A stretch of DNA of 64,000 nucleotides from Lactobacillaceae bacterium AF64-9pH9TA (GCA_027681045.1 JAQDCK010000001.1:124001-188000), one strand, 5' to 3'. Positions 51,990-61,657 are shown, numbered from the stretch's first letter. Made by a program: numbers and translations. The notes: a model not told the origin generated them from the sequence alone.

Positions 51990-53772
51990 TGAAGACTTTC
52001 AGTCAGTCTGGCAGCAGCCGATTTCGACCAAAGAGCAGGGACAGATTTTAAAGCGGCTCTGGACCTTTGTCTGGCTTTACAAGGGGGAATTACTGGCTGC
52101 CGTCTTAGGGATGGTGGCAGTTTCCGCGATCAATATGCTCTTGCCGACCTGGCTGCAGTATTACATGGACCATTATTTGAAGGCGGGCAAGGTTGACTTC
52201 AGCACGGTTTATTATGTTGCCTTGATCTACGGCATTGGCGTGGTATTTAAGGCGGTCTGCCAATTTACCTATGAATACCTTTATTCCCTGGCCGGGGAAA
52301 AGGCCTTGGAAAAGGTCCGCCGGGTCCTTTATGCAAAAATTCACACCCTGGGGATGCGGTATTTTGACCAGACTCCCGCCGGGTCAATTTTGTCCCGGGT
52401 AACCAACGACACGATGACCCTGGGCAACTTTATGCAGGTTTTCGCTGCCTTTCTGTTAGGGATCGTCTCCATGGTAACCGCTTTGATTGCCATGTATATG
52501 GCTGACCCGGTGGCCGGGGGGATCGTGACGGCCTTTATTCCACTGATCATTGGGGCAATCTGGCTTTACAACCGGGTCAACTCCAAAATCTACCACGAAT
52601 ACCGGGCCCGTAACTCCTTGATCAACACCAAGCTAGAAGAAAGCATTGCCGGCATTTCCGTCATCCAGCAGTTCCGCCAGGAAAAGCGAATTGATGAGGA
52701 TTTTGAAAAAATCAACCGCCAGCAGATGCAGACCCGCTTCAAGCTGATCAGAACCAACGGCCTGCTCTTGTCGCCGTTTACGACCCTGCTCTATTCGCTG
52801 GCCTTGACCTGCGTGTTAGTCTGGTTCGGTTACCCCCTCCGGGCAACTTTTGTCCCGGCCGGCATGATCTATGCTTTTGCCAACTACGTGCAGAACTTTT
52901 TTAATCCCTTGTCGGACATGATGAACTCGTTGGCCTTCTTTACTGACGGGATTGTAGCCGGCAAGCGGATCTTCAAGATTTTGGACCAGGAAGAATACGA
53001 GCCTGAGCAAAAAGAGCTGGCTGACGCCAAGATCACGGAAGGGAAAATCGAATTCAAGCACGTGTCGTTCTCTTATGACGGCAAACATGATGTTCTTCAT
53101 GACGTTTCCTTCACCCTTAATCCCGGTGAAACCTTGGGGATCGTCGGTCATACGGGTTCAGGCAAGAGCTCGATCATCAATGTGATGATGCGCTTTTACG
53201 AATTTCACTCGGGCCAGATCCTTTTGGACGGGACCGATATCCGGGACTTTTCCAAGGCGGAACTGCGGCAAAAGCTGGGCCTGGTTCTCCAGGAACCCTT
53301 CATGTTCTATGGGGACGTGGCTTCCAACATCCGCTTGTACAATGACAAGATCACTGATGAGCAGATTGAAGAAGCTGCCAAAACTGTCCAGGCTGACCGC
53401 TTTATCGAAAAATTGCCTGGGAAATACCAGGCCAAGGTCATTGAAGGCGGGTCGGAATTCTCCAGCGGGGAAAGACAGCTGATTTCCTTTGCCCGGACCC
53501 TGGTAACCAATCCTAAGATTTTGATTTTGGACGAAGCAACGGCCAACGTGGACACGGAAACAGAAAGCTTGATTCAAGCAGGACTCAAAAAGCTGCGCCA
53601 GGGCCGCACAACCCTGGCTATTGCCCACCGCCTGTCAACGATTGCTGATGCTGACCAGATCATTGTTTTAGACAAGGGGAGAATCGTCGAACACGGCAAG
53701 CACGAGGAATTGCTGGCGCAAAAGGGCTACTACTATGACCTTTACACCCTCCAGCAAAACCGGGAAAACTAA
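51976..53772 (+). CDS. Heterodimeric ABC exporter subunit with catalytic ATP site
   Basis: The partner half, about 598 aa, with Walker A GHTGSGKSS, Walker B ILILDEATANVD with catalytic Glu, H-loop AIAHRLS, and a degenerate signature FSSGERQ in place of LSGGQ. Its Walker sites pair with the canonical signature of the first subunit to make the one competent ATP site. ATG 51976 is taken as start (AGGTAGGTG upstream); ATG 51982 is equally possible. It overlaps the previous gene by 14 bases. Confidence 0.9.
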   Translation: MTMNNEDFQSVWQQPISTKEQGQILKRLWTFVWLYKGELLAAVLGMVAVSAINMLLPTWLQYYMDHYLKAGKVDFSTVYYVALIYGIGVVFKAVCQFTYEYLYSLAGEKALEKVRRVLYAKIHTLGMRYFDQTPAGSILSRVTNDTMTLGNFMQVFAAFLLGIVSMVTALIAMYMADPVAGGIVTAFIPLIIGAIWLYNRVNSKIYHEYRARNSLINTKLEESIAGISVIQQFRQEKRIDEDFEKINRQQMQTRFKLIRTNGLLLSPFTTLLYSLALTCVLVWFGYPLRATFVPAGMIYAFANYVQNFFNPLSDMMNSLAFFTDGIVAGKRIFKILDQEEYEPEQKELADAKITEGKIEFKHVSFSYDGKHDVLHDVSFTLNPGETLGIVGHTGSGKSSIINVMMRFYEFHSGQILLDGTDIRDFSKAELRQKLGLVLQEPFMFYGDVASNIRLYNDKITDEQIEEAAKTVQADRFIEKLPGKYQAKVIEGGSEFSSGERQLISFARTLVTNPKILILDEATANVDTETESLIQAGLKKLRQGRTTLAIAHRLSTIADADQIIVLDKGRIVEHGKHEELLAQKGYYYDLYTLQQNREN

Positions 53773-53789
53773 GAATGAATTACGACACA

Positions 53790-53820
53790 AAAAGAGCGCG
53801 CCCAGAAGACGCGCTCTTTT
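53790..53820. terminator. Bidirectional terminator
   Basis: AAAGAGCGCG / CGCGCTCTTT stem with a loop of about nine bases, A run before and T run after, between two convergent genes. Confidence 0.85.
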
Positions 53821-53821
53821 C

Positions 53822-54256
53822 TTATTCTAAACCGGCAAGCTGGAGATTTTTAACAAAGGGGAGACTTTTCAAATCAGCCAAAAGGGTGTTGAGATCCCCC
53901 TCAAGGCCGGCCAGGTCCAGGGACATCAAGACGCTGGCGTGGCTGGCCAAAGGAATGGCCTGGGAAATAGTCAAAACTGAGGCCCGGTGGTCGGTCACGC
54001 AGGTCAAAACGGCAGACAGGGCCCCGGGCTTGTCAGCTAAAAGCAGGGACAAGACCGCCTGCTGGCCCCTTGCAGGGTCCTTGGCTCTAAAAACATAGTC
54101 TTTATAGCGGTAGTAAGTGTTGCGGGAGATGCCGACCCGCTCAGTCGCCTCGGTGACGGTGGCTGCTTCCCGGCTGTCCAGCATTTCCCTGGCCTCCAGG
54201 ATCTTCTCCAGATAGTCGGGCAGGATCTTTTTATGAACGTAAAAATAGTCGGCCAT
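53822..54256 (-). CDS. pheB: ACT-domain protein (PheB/UPF0735 family)
   Basis: A 144-aa protein with an N-terminal helix-turn-helix-like segment ([23 protein letters not shown]) and a C-terminal ACT domain ([25 protein letters not shown]), the layout of UPF0735/PheB. ACT domains bind amino acids, so it is a likely regulator. It is divergent from hom, separated by 139 bases, suggesting it senses an aspartate-family amino acid and acts on that operon. The symbol follows family naming; a role in phenylalanine synthesis is not implied. Confidence 0.85.
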   Translation of the reverse strand: MADYFYVHKKILPDYLEKILEAREMLDSREAATVTEATERVGISRNTYYRYKDYVFRAKDPARGQQAVLSLLLADKPGALSAVLTCVTDHRASVLTISQAIPLASHASVLMSLDLAGLEGDLNTLLADLKSLPFVKNLQLAGLE

Positions 54257-54395
54257 GGCAAATCCTCCTTTGACATATTGCTTTAATTTTTGTTTAATAA
54301 TAAGTAACTTTTTCCTTGTCAGGCCTTGCGGATAATGATACTATGTTTTTAATTCAAAAACAAGTGTCCCTAGATTGGAAACAACGGAGGCGGGT

Positions 54396-55544
54396 ATGCA
54401 AATTGCGATCTTAGGCCGCGGCGTGGTTGGCAGCGGCATTGTCAAGCTGGTTGAAGAGGCTGAAACTCCGCTTTTGCGGAAGATTAAAATTAAAAAAATC
54501 CTGGTCCACCGGGATGAACAGATCCTGGATGACCAGCACACGACTGACTTTGAGGAAATCGTGAACGATCCGGAAATTTCAGTGGTTTGCGAGTGCATCG
54601 GGGGGATAGAACCGGCCCACAGTTACGTTAAGCGGGCCCTGGAAGCCGGCAAGCACGTGGTGACGGCTAATAAGAAGATGCTGGCGGCCTATGCCGGCGA
54701 GCTTTTTGCCTTAGCCAGGCAAAAGGGCCTGGTATTGGCCTATGAGGCCAGCGTTGGCGGCGGCATCCCCTGGATTGACAACATCAAGCACATCCAGCGC
54801 CTGGAGCCGGTCACAGCCTTCCAGGGGATTTTTAACGGGACCAGCAACTATATCCTTTCCCAGATGGCAGAAAAGGACCTGGACTTTGCTGCTTGCTTAA
54901 AAGAAGCACAGGAGCTGGGCTACGCGGAAAAGGATCCCAGCGACGACATCGACGGCGGGGACGTCTGCTACAAGGTCTGCTTGTCAGCCTTGACTGCCTT
55001 TGGCAAAATTGCTGATCCAAGCCAGGTTGACCAGTGGGGGATCCGGCACTTGACCAAGGAAGACTTTGCCTGGGCCAAGGCAAATGGCCGGACCATCAAG
55101 TTGCTGGGCCGGGGCCGGCAGGCAGGTGAGAAGCTGTCCTTGCAGGTTTTGCCGGTCATGCTGAAAAAGACCAGCCTTTTGGCCGGAGTTGGCCTTAACT
55201 TCAATATCCTGGAAACTGATTCCACCTCCCTGGGTCGGGCAACCTTCGTCGGCCAGGGGGCAGGGGCCTTGCCAACCGCCCACGCGGCCGTCCAGGACCT
55301 CTTGGATCTGGCTGAAGGGAAAAAGGAAATCGTGCAAAGCGCTGAGCCAGCCCAGCTGACTGATGAAGAAAAGCAGACTTTCTACCTGCGGACTGACCGG
55401 GCAGACTTTTTCCAGGATGTAGTAGCAGAAAGCATCAGCGAAAAGGCATTTTTAACTCAAAAGCTGACTTTGGCGGAAATTTCAAGCCTGGTCAAGGAAA
55501 GCGGGGACCCGGCAGCCTTTTTGGCGGGAGTGGCAGATGAGTAA
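54396..55544 (+). CDS. hom: Homoserine dehydrogenase
   Basis: Reduces aspartate semialdehyde to homoserine with NAD(P)H, for methionine and threonine. The 382-aa protein has the N-terminal Rossmann motif GRGVVGSGIV, then NGTSNYIL and GYAEKDPSDDIDGGD, the family signature with substrate-binding acids. At 382 aa it is shorter than the usual 430; the C-terminal ACT domain is reduced to about 65 residues. ATG 54396 follows CGGAGG by 5 bases; an in-frame TTG at 54375 is rejected. It overlaps the aspartokinase gene. Confidence 0.94.
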   Translation: MQIAILGRGVVGSGIVKLVEEAETPLLRKIKIKKILVHRDEQILDDQHTTDFEEIVNDPEISVVCECIGGIEPAHSYVKRALEAGKHVVTANKKMLAAYAGELFALARQKGLVLAYEASVGGGIPWIDNIKHIQRLEPVTAFQGIFNGTSNYILSQMAEKDLDFAACLKEAQELGYAEKDPSDDIDGGDVCYKVCLSALTAFGKIADPSQVDQWGIRHLTKEDFAWAKANGRTIKLLGRGRQAGEKLSLQVLPVMLKKTSLLAGVGLNFNILETDSTSLGRATFVGQGAGALPTAHAAVQDLLDLAEGKKEIVQSAEPAQLTDEEKQTFYLRTDRADFFQDVVAESISEKAFLTQKLTLAEISSLVKESGDPAAFLAGVADE

Positions 55545-56877
55545 AGCAGTCAAATTCGGCGGCTCTTCAGTCGCCAACAGCGAACAGTTTAAGAAGGTCA
55601 AGCAGATCATTTTGGCTGATCCGGACCGCAAGTACGTTGTGACCAGCGCCTGCGGCAAGAGCGGGCAGGAGGACCATAAGGTCACCGACCTCCTCTACCT
55701 CTGCGCGGCCCACATTACCTATGACGTCAGCTATGAGTCGATTTTCCAGTCTATCGTGGACAAGTACATGGAAATCAAGCGCAGCCTGGGCCTGAAAATC
55801 GACTTGGCCAGGGAATTTGCCAAAATCAGGCAGAACATGGCCCAGAATTTGAACCTGGACTACCTGGTTTCCCGGGGCGAATACTTGACCGGTCTCTGCC
55901 TGGCTGAATACCTGGACGCGGACTTTGTTGACGCCAGCCGGGTGATCCGCTTCCATTATGGCGGCTCAATCGACCTGGATAAAAGCCAGGAACTGTTAAA
56001 AGCCCAGGTTGACCCGGGCCGGCGGGTGGTGATCCCCGGCTTTTACGGCTCTTTGCCAAATGGGGTGATCAAGGTCATGAGCCGGGGCGGGTCAGACATT
56101 ACCGGGTCAATCGTGGCCAATGCCTTCGACGTTGACGTCTATGAAAACTGGACTGATGTTTCGGGCTTTTACGTGGCCGATCCACGCATTATCAAAGATC
56201 CCGTCCAGATTCCCCGGATTACCTACTCGGAATTGCGGCAGATGAGCTATATGGGAGCCAATGTCCTGCATGACGACGCGGTTTTTCCCGTCCGGCAGAA
56301 AAACATCCCGATCAATGTCCGCAACACCAACCATCCGGAAAATCCCGGCACCATGATCATGAATGATTGCAGTGAACTTGACGCGCAAGAGCCGCCTCAT
56401 GTTATCACCGGGATTACGGGCAAGCAGGACTTTACGGTCATCACCATGGTCAAGTCGCATGTTTCAGCTGAGGCTGGTTTTTTACGCAAGGTCTTAGCCG
56501 CTTTTGAAAAATTTCAGATCTCGATTGAAAGCGTCCCGGTAACGGTCGATACTTTTTCCATTGTGGTCCAGACCAAGAAGATCGAGCGTTACCTTTATGA
56601 GATTGTGGCAGAATTAAAGCAGGACCTGCATCTGGACGATATCCAGGTCGAAAGCCAGCAGGCCATGCTGGCCGTGGTTGGCCGGGCCATGCGGCAAATG
56701 CCGGGGATGTCGGGCAAAATTTTGTCAACACTGGGTGACCAGCAGATCAACATCCGCACCATCAACCAGGCCTGCGATGAACAAAGCATTGTCATTGGGG
56801 TCAACAACCAGGACCTGGTTCCGGCAATCAAGGCGATTTATCAGCAGTTTATTAGTGAAGAAAGAGTGGAACGATAA
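55537..56877 (+). CDS. lysC: Aspartate kinase
   Basis: Phosphorylates aspartate, the first step to diaminopimelate/lysine, threonine and methionine. The 446-aa protein has KFGGSSVA at the N-terminus, MSRGGSDITGS in the kinase core and two C-terminal ACT domains (from about residue 300) for feedback control. ATG 55537 overlaps the hom stop by 8 bases. Which amino acid inhibits it cannot be read from the sequence. Confidence 0.94.
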   Translation: MSKAVKFGGSSVANSEQFKKVKQIILADPDRKYVVTSACGKSGQEDHKVTDLLYLCAAHITYDVSYESIFQSIVDKYMEIKRSLGLKIDLAREFAKIRQNMAQNLNLDYLVSRGEYLTGLCLAEYLDADFVDASRVIRFHYGGSIDLDKSQELLKAQVDPGRRVVIPGFYGSLPNGVIKVMSRGGSDITGSIVANAFDVDVYENWTDVSGFYVADPRIIKDPVQIPRITYSELRQMSYMGANVLHDDAVFPVRQKNIPINVRNTNHPENPGTMIMNDCSELDAQEPPHVITGITGKQDFTVITMVKSHVSAEAGFLRKVLAAFEKFQISIESVPVTVDTFSIVVQTKKIERYLYEIVAELKQDLHLDDIQVESQQAMLAVVGRAMRQMPGMSGKILSTLGDQQINIRTINQACDEQSIVIGVNNQDLVPAIKAIYQQFISEERVER

Positions 56878-57864
56878 ATGAAAATTGGTATTTTAGGAGC
56901 TACAGGGGCCGTTGGCCGGCAGATGCTGGAATGTATTGAAGAAAGACAATTGTCGGTTGAAGAACTGCGCGTTTTTGCTTCCGAGCGCTCCAAGGGTAAA
57001 AAGCTGTCCTTTGCTGGCCAGGAATTGACCCTGGAAGTGGTCAGCCAGGAAAGACTGAATGGCCTGGACTACGTTTTGGGGGCAGTTTCTAACAGCCTGT
57101 CTAAGGAATACCGGCCCCTGGTCGAAAAGAGCGGGGCAGTCTACATTGACAATAGCTCAGCCTTCCGGCAAGAAGACGGCGTGCCTTTGGTAGTTCCTGA
57201 AATTAATGGCCAAGATGCTTTAGACCACCACGGCGTGATTGCCAATCCCAACTGTTCAACCGCCATTACCTTGATGGCTCTGGCTCCAATTGCCAAGTTG
57301 TCTCCGATCAAGGCTATCAACGCCTGCACCTACCAGGCCGTTTCCGGCGCCGGCATGGGCGGAATCAGCGAACTGAAGGATGAAGTAACGGCTTTGACCA
57401 AGGGCGAGAGCGTGGAAGCCAAGGTCTTCCCGGCCCAGATCGCCTTTAACGTCATCGCTGACATTGGCAGTCCTTTGGAAAACGGTTATACGACTGAAGA
57501 AATGAAGATGCAGAATGAAGGCAGAAAGATCTTGCACTTGCCAGACTTGTTGGTGACCTGCACCTGCGTCCGGGTCCCGGTCTACCGGTCCCACTCAATT
57601 GCGGTGACGGTTGTCACTGAAGAACCGGTCTCAGTTGAAGCTGCTGAAAAAGCCATCGCGGCTTTTGACGGCGACCTCCTGGTTACTGATCACACCCCAA
57701 CTCCCCTGGAAAACTCCGACAAGGACATCGTGCAAGTCGGACGCCTGCGCCGGGACTTGACCAACCCTAACGGCCTTACTCTCTGGTGCACCGGCGACCA
57801 GATCAGAAAGGGGGCGGCAACCAACGCCGTCCAGATCATGGAATACCTGGAAAATAACAAGTAA
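56878..57864 (+). CDS. asd: Aspartate-semialdehyde dehydrogenase
   Basis: Makes aspartate semialdehyde from aspartyl phosphate, feeding both cell-wall diaminopimelate and homoserine. The 328-aa protein has GATGAVGRQML, catalytic Cys in NPNCSTA and the substrate region around SGAGMGGISEL. Its ATG directly follows the aspartokinase stop. hom-lysC-asd gives three successive pathway enzymes; no thrB, thrC or dap gene is in the window. Confidence 0.95.
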   Translation: MKIGILGATGAVGRQMLECIEERQLSVEELRVFASERSKGKKLSFAGQELTLEVVSQERLNGLDYVLGAVSNSLSKEYRPLVEKSGAVYIDNSSAFRQEDGVPLVVPEINGQDALDHHGVIANPNCSTAITLMALAPIAKLSPIKAINACTYQAVSGAGMGGISELKDEVTALTKGESVEAKVFPAQIAFNVIADIGSPLENGYTTEEMKMQNEGRKILHLPDLLVTCTCVRVPVYRSHSIAVTVVTEEPVSVEAAEKAIAAFDGDLLVTDHTPTPLENSDKDIVQVGRLRRDLTNPNGLTLWCTGDQIRKGAATNAVQIMEYLENNK

Positions 57865-57887
57865 TAAGCAGCAGTAAAAAAGCAAAA

Positions 57888-57924
57888 AGAAAAAGGATTG
57901 AGCGCCATACTCAATCCTTTTTCT
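57888..57924. terminator. Bidirectional terminator between asd and plsC
   Basis: A 13-15 bp perfect stem, GAAAAAGGATTGAG / CTCAATCCTTTTTC, with a 7-base loop, between convergent genes. Confidence 0.9.
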
Positions 57925-57944
57925 TGTTGTTTTGTCATCTTTAA

Positions 57945-58559
57945 TTATTTAGCTTCATAGTGGAAATCCGGATCCAGTTCCTGGTCGATCTGCTTCCAGG
58001 CATCTTCTAGCTGCTGGTTGTAGGCAGCTTCGGTTTCCGGGGTCAATTTGGTCTTGCGGTCAATGACGATTGGGTCGCCAAAGTTGATTTCCATGCCTTT
58101 TCTTTGCAAGACTCCTTTAAACGTAAGCGGGCCCTGGTAGACAGCCGGAAGCAGGGGGCGGCCGGACATTCTGGCGATAACCAGGGCGCCGGACTTAAGA
58201 GAGGCTGAGTGCCGGGTGCCGGATGGGAACATGATCAAAGACAGGCCTTCTGACTTTAAGCCCTTGACCGGGATCTTGATGACGGAAGGACCTGGATGCT
58301 TGCGGTTGACCGGGAAGGCGTGGGCATTATTTAAGATCCAGCGGAGGACCGGATTTTTAAACAGTTCCTGCTTGGTCATGAACATGAATTCCGTAGGGCT
58401 GGCAGCCAGAGCGAAAAGAATCGGCTCCCACCAGTTCCGGTGGGGGGCAACCAGAATGTAGGTGCCTTCGGGCAGTCTTTCCTTGTGGTGGACATGCAGG
58501 TGGCCGTTTAAGACCCAGACGATGAAGCGGGCGATCGGTCTGAAAATACGATAAAGCAT
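57945..58559 (-). CDS. plsC: 1-acyl-sn-glycerol-3-phosphate acyltransferase
   Basis: Adds the second acyl chain to form phosphatidic acid at the membrane, downstream of the PlsX step. The 204-aa protein has an N-terminal hydrophobic segment. The catalytic HX4D motif appears as HRNWWE (Asp replaced by Glu), FPVNR is intact, and EGTRS appears as SGTRH. The family is clear despite these changes. AGGTTCTT precedes the start on the minus strand. Confidence 0.88.
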   Translation of the reverse strand: MLYRIFRPIARFIVWVLNGHLHVHHKERLPEGTYILVAPHRNWWEPILFALAASPTEFMFMTKQELFKNPVLRWILNNAHAFPVNRKHPGPSVIKIPVKGLKSEGLSLIMFPSGTRHSASLKSGALVIARMSGRPLLPAVYQGPLTFKGVLQRKGMEINFGDPIVIDRKTKLTPETEAAYNQQLEDAWKQIDQELDPDFHYEAK

Positions 58560-58629
58560 AAAAGAACCTCCAAATGATGTAGAATAAATTATAACACATC
58601 TAAGAATAAGGGACGGGCTTCAGAATTAC

Positions 58630-59640
58630 ATGATTGAACTTAAGGAAAATGAACGCATCGATTACATGCTGGGCGAGCAGCTGAAAATCATCCAGGACGG
58701 GCAGTCTTTTGCCTTTTCCCTGGACACCCTGCTTTTGGCTTACTGGGCCAAAGAAGCTATCAAAAACCGGTCCAAGGTCGTTGAGCTTTGCAGCGGCAAC
58801 GCGGCAGCCAGCCTCTACATGGCGGCTTTCAACAAGGCCCATTACGATGATGTTGAACTGCAAGAGGACATCGTTTCCAAGGCCCGGCGGTCGGTAGAAT
58901 TAAACAACATGCAGGACCGGATCACGGTCCACCAGGGCAATGTCAAAGACGCGGGCAGCTTTTTGCGAAAAGACAGCTATGATGTCGTAGTGGTCAACCC
59001 GCCATATTTCAAGGCCCCGGCCGGCCACAAGCTGAACCCGGACCGGTCTAAAGCTATTGCCCGCCATGAACTGGAAATCAACCTAGAGGAAATTATCGCC
59101 GTTTCAGCCGGCCTCTTGAAAATGAAGGGGAAGATGTTTATGGTCCACCGGCCAGAGCGGCTGGGTGAGATCATCAATTACGGCTTTAAACATGACCTGG
59201 CCGTTAAGACTGTCCAACCATTTGTTTCAAGAAGAGGGCAAGATGCTAATTTGGTCATCGTTGAAGCGGTCAGAAGCGGGAAGGGTGACGGGCTGGTTCT
59301 TCGCGACGCAATCGAAGTCCATGAAGCAGATGGCAGCAATACCCCAGCAATCAAGGAAATTTTAGAGGCCAAATTGCCGGAGGAAAAGCACTACTTCTAT
59401 GTTCTCTTGTGCAGCGATGGCAGCTTTTACGGCGGCTATACCAACGATTTAAAGAAGAGGCTGGACGCTCATAATTCCGGCAAAGGCGCCAAGTACACCA
59501 AGAGCCGGCGGCCGGTTGAAATGATCTATCATGAAGAGTATGCCGACAAGTCGGCAGCCATGCAGCGGGAATATTGGTTCAAGCATCACGACCGGGCATG
59601 GAAGGAAAAATTCCTCAAAGAGCAAGGGGTTAATTTTTAG
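58630..59640 (+). CDS. TrmN6-like methyltransferase fused to a GIY-YIG domain
   Basis: A 336-aa fusion. Residues 1-245 are a class I methyltransferase like tRNA1(Val) A37 N6-methyltransferase (YabB/YfiC), with VVELCSGNAAASLYMA for cofactor and NPPY for an amino-group target. Residues 250-336 are a GIY-YIG domain of the YazA/UPF0213 type (YFYVLLCSDGSFYGGYTNDLKKR, later MIYHEEY and EYWFKHH). In Bacillus yabB and yazA are separate neighbours; here they are one frame with no stop between. Only a weak ribosome-binding site precedes ATG 58630. Confidence 0.9.
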   Translation: MIELKENERIDYMLGEQLKIIQDGQSFAFSLDTLLLAYWAKEAIKNRSKVVELCSGNAAASLYMAAFNKAHYDDVELQEDIVSKARRSVELNNMQDRITVHQGNVKDAGSFLRKDSYDVVVVNPPYFKAPAGHKLNPDRSKAIARHELEINLEEIIAVSAGLLKMKGKMFMVHRPERLGEIINYGFKHDLAVKTVQPFVSRRGQDANLVIVEAVRSGKGDGLVLRDAIEVHEADGSNTPAIKEILEAKLPEEKHYFYVLLCSDGSFYGGYTNDLKKRLDAHNSGKGAKYTKSRRPVEMIYHEEYADKSAAMQREYWFKHHDRAWKEKFLKEQGVNF

Positions 59641-59650
59641 GCGGAAAAGC

Positions 59651-59679
59651 TTGCGTTTAAAGGGAAAATCGAGTATGAT
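59651..59679 (+). promoter_or_regulatory. Promoter of rpsB-tsf
   Basis: -35 TTGCGT (59651-59656), a 17-base spacer and -10 TATGAT (59674-59679). Confidence 0.75.
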
Positions 59680-59684
59680 AGATA

Positions 59685-59775
59685 AGCGTGCGATTGCACG
59701 CTAGAAAACACATCAAGAGCGATCGGCATTCAGGTGCCTAAAGACAAACGGTTGAATGCTGAAATGAACGCTTGA
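59685..59775 (+). ncRNA. Structured 5' leader of rpsB
   Basis: The transcript should start near 59685-59687. It would begin with a perfect 7-bp hairpin, AGCGTGC-GATT-GCACGCT (59685-59702). Then come two nested helices: TCAAG-AG-CG (59713-59721) with CGCTTGA (59769-59775), enclosing GCATTCA (59726-59732) with TGAATGC (59753-59759). The ribosome-binding site AGGAGG follows at 59790. This suits control by S2 or mRNA protection; no match to a named leader family is claimed. Confidence 0.55.
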
Positions 59776-59803
59776 GAGGAAATAACCTAGGAGGAATTTA
59801 TTT

Positions 59804-60565
59804 ATGTCAGTTGTATCTATGAAGCAATTGCTTGAAGCTGGTGTACACTTTGGTCACCAAACCAGAAGATGGGACCCGAAGATGAAGCCATACATCTTCA
59901 CTCAAAGAAACGGGATCTACATCATCGACTTGCAAAAGACCATCAAGATGCTTGACGACGCCTACAACTACGTTAAGGCTGTTGCTCAAGACGACGGTGT
60001 TTTCCTGTTCGTTGGTACCAAGAAGCAAGCTCAAGAAGCAATCGCTGAAGAAGCTACCCGCGCAGGCCAATACTACGTCAACCAACGCTGGTTGGGTGGT
60101 ACTTTGACTAACTGGACTACTATCCAAAGCCGGGTTAAGCGTCTGAAGGACTTGAAGAAGATGGCTGAAGACGGTACCTTCGACGTACTGCCAAAGAAGG
60201 AAGTTGCTTTGCTGACCAAGGAAATGGACAAGCTGCAAAAGTTCCTGGGCGGTATCGAAGACATGCCTCGGATTCCTGACGTAATGTTCGTCGTTGACCC
60301 TAAGAAGGAAAAGATCGCCGTTCACGAAGCTAACAAGCTTGGTATCCCAGTTGTAGCCATGGTTGACACCAACACTGACCCAACTCCGATCGACGTAATC
60401 ATCCCTTCAAACGACGACGCTATCCGTGCTATCCGCTTGATTGCCGGTGCTATGGCTGACGCCGTAATCGAAGGCAAGCAAGGTGCAGATAACGCCGACG
60501 TTGAAAAGGAATTGTCTGAAAGTGCTGAAGAAAACTCTGCTGAAGAAGTAGACGACGCTGAATAA
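59804..60565 (+). CDS. rpsB: 30S ribosomal protein S2
   Basis: The 253-aa protein starts [20 protein letters not shown] and includes WLGGTLTNW, both S2 hallmarks, and has an acidic C-terminal tail. Preferred codons throughout fit high expression. AGGAGG precedes ATG 59804. First of the rpsB-tsf pair. Confidence 0.97.
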   Translation: MSVVSMKQLLEAGVHFGHQTRRWDPKMKPYIFTQRNGIYIIDLQKTIKMLDDAYNYVKAVAQDDGVFLFVGTKKQAQEAIAEEATRAGQYYVNQRWLGGTLTNWTTIQSRVKRLKDLKKMAEDGTFDVLPKKEVALLTKEMDKLQKFLGGIEDMPRIPDVMFVVDPKKEKIAVHEANKLGIPVVAMVDTNTDPTPIDVIIPSNDDAIRAIRLIAGAMADAVIEGKQGADNADVEKELSESAEENSAEEVDDAE

Positions 60566-60628
60566 TTTGTCGTAAACTATCTTTAGGAAGAATTCTGTTA
60601 TTTAGTTTGACCTGGAGGACTTTTTTAA

Positions 60629-61657
60629 ATGGCAAACATTACTGCTAAGCAAGTCAAGGAATTGCGTGAAACTACTGGTGCCGGCGTCATGGACGCCAAG
60701 AAGGCCCTGGTTGAAGCCGAAGGCGACATGCAAAGAGCTATCGAAATCATCCACGAAAAGGGTGAAGCAAAGGCTGCCAAGAAGGCTAACCGGATCGCTG
60801 CTGAAGGTTTGACTGGCGTTTACGTTGACGGCAACGTTGCTGCTATCGTTGAAGTTAACGCTGAAACTGACTTCGTTGCTCAAAACGACCAGTTCAAGAC
60901 TTTGGTTAACGAAACTGCTGAAACTATTGCCAAGGGCAAGCCAGCCAACAACGAAGAAGCTTTGGCATTGACCATGCCTTCAGGCGAAAGCCTTGAAGAA
61001 GCATATGTGAATGCTACTGCAACTATCGGTGAAAAGATTTCCTTCCGCCGCTTCGCTGTTCTTGAAAAGACTGATGACCAACACTTTGGCGCTTACCAAC
61101 ACAACGGCGGTCACATCGGCGTCTTGACTGTTCTTGAAGGCGGCGACGAAGCTTTGGCTAAGCACATTGCAATGCACATTGCCGCAATGAGCCCAAAGGT
61201 TCTTTCATACAAAGAACTTGACCCAGCTTTCGTTCGCGAAGAACTGGCTCAGCTCAACCACAAGATTGACCAAGACAACGAATCACGTGCCATGGTCAAC
61301 AAGCCAGCTTTGCCACACCTTAAGTATGGTTCAAAGGCTCAATTGACTGACGAAGTCGTTGCTCAAGCTGAAGAAGACATCAAGGCAGAATTGAAGGCTG
61401 AAGGCAAGCCAGAAAAGATCTGGGACAAGATCATCCCAGGCAAGATGGCCCGCTTCATGCTGGACAACACCAAGGTTGACCAAGAAAACACCTTGCTTGC
61501 CCAACTTTACGTTATGGACGATAGCAAGACTGTTGAAGAATACCTTGAATCAGTCAACGCTTCCGTAGTAAGCTTTGTTCGTTTCGAAGTCGGCGAAGGC
61601 ATCGAAAAGAAGCAAGAAGACTTTGCTGCTGAAGTTGCTGCACAAATGAAGAACTAA
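60629..61657 (+). CDS. tsf: Elongation factor Ts
   Basis: Recycles EF-Tu by nucleotide exchange. The 342-aa protein has [16 protein letters not shown] (the EF-Ts signature) and TDFVAQND. The length is normal for lactobacilli. GGAGG precedes ATG 60629, and a strong hairpin follows. Confidence 0.97.
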   Translation: MANITAKQVKELRETTGAGVMDAKKALVEAEGDMQRAIEIIHEKGEAKAAKKANRIAAEGLTGVYVDGNVAAIVEVNAETDFVAQNDQFKTLVNETAETIAKGKPANNEEALALTMPSGESLEEAYVNATATIGEKISFRRFAVLEKTDDQHFGAYQHNGGHIGVLTVLEGGDEALAKHIAMHIAAMSPKVLSYKELDPAFVREELAQLNHKIDQDNESRAMVNKPALPHLKYGSKAQLTDEVVAQAEEDIKAELKAEGKPEKIWDKIIPGKMARFMLDNTKVDQENTLLAQLYVMDDSKTVEEYLESVNASVVSFVRFEVGEGIEKKQEDFAAEVAAQMKN

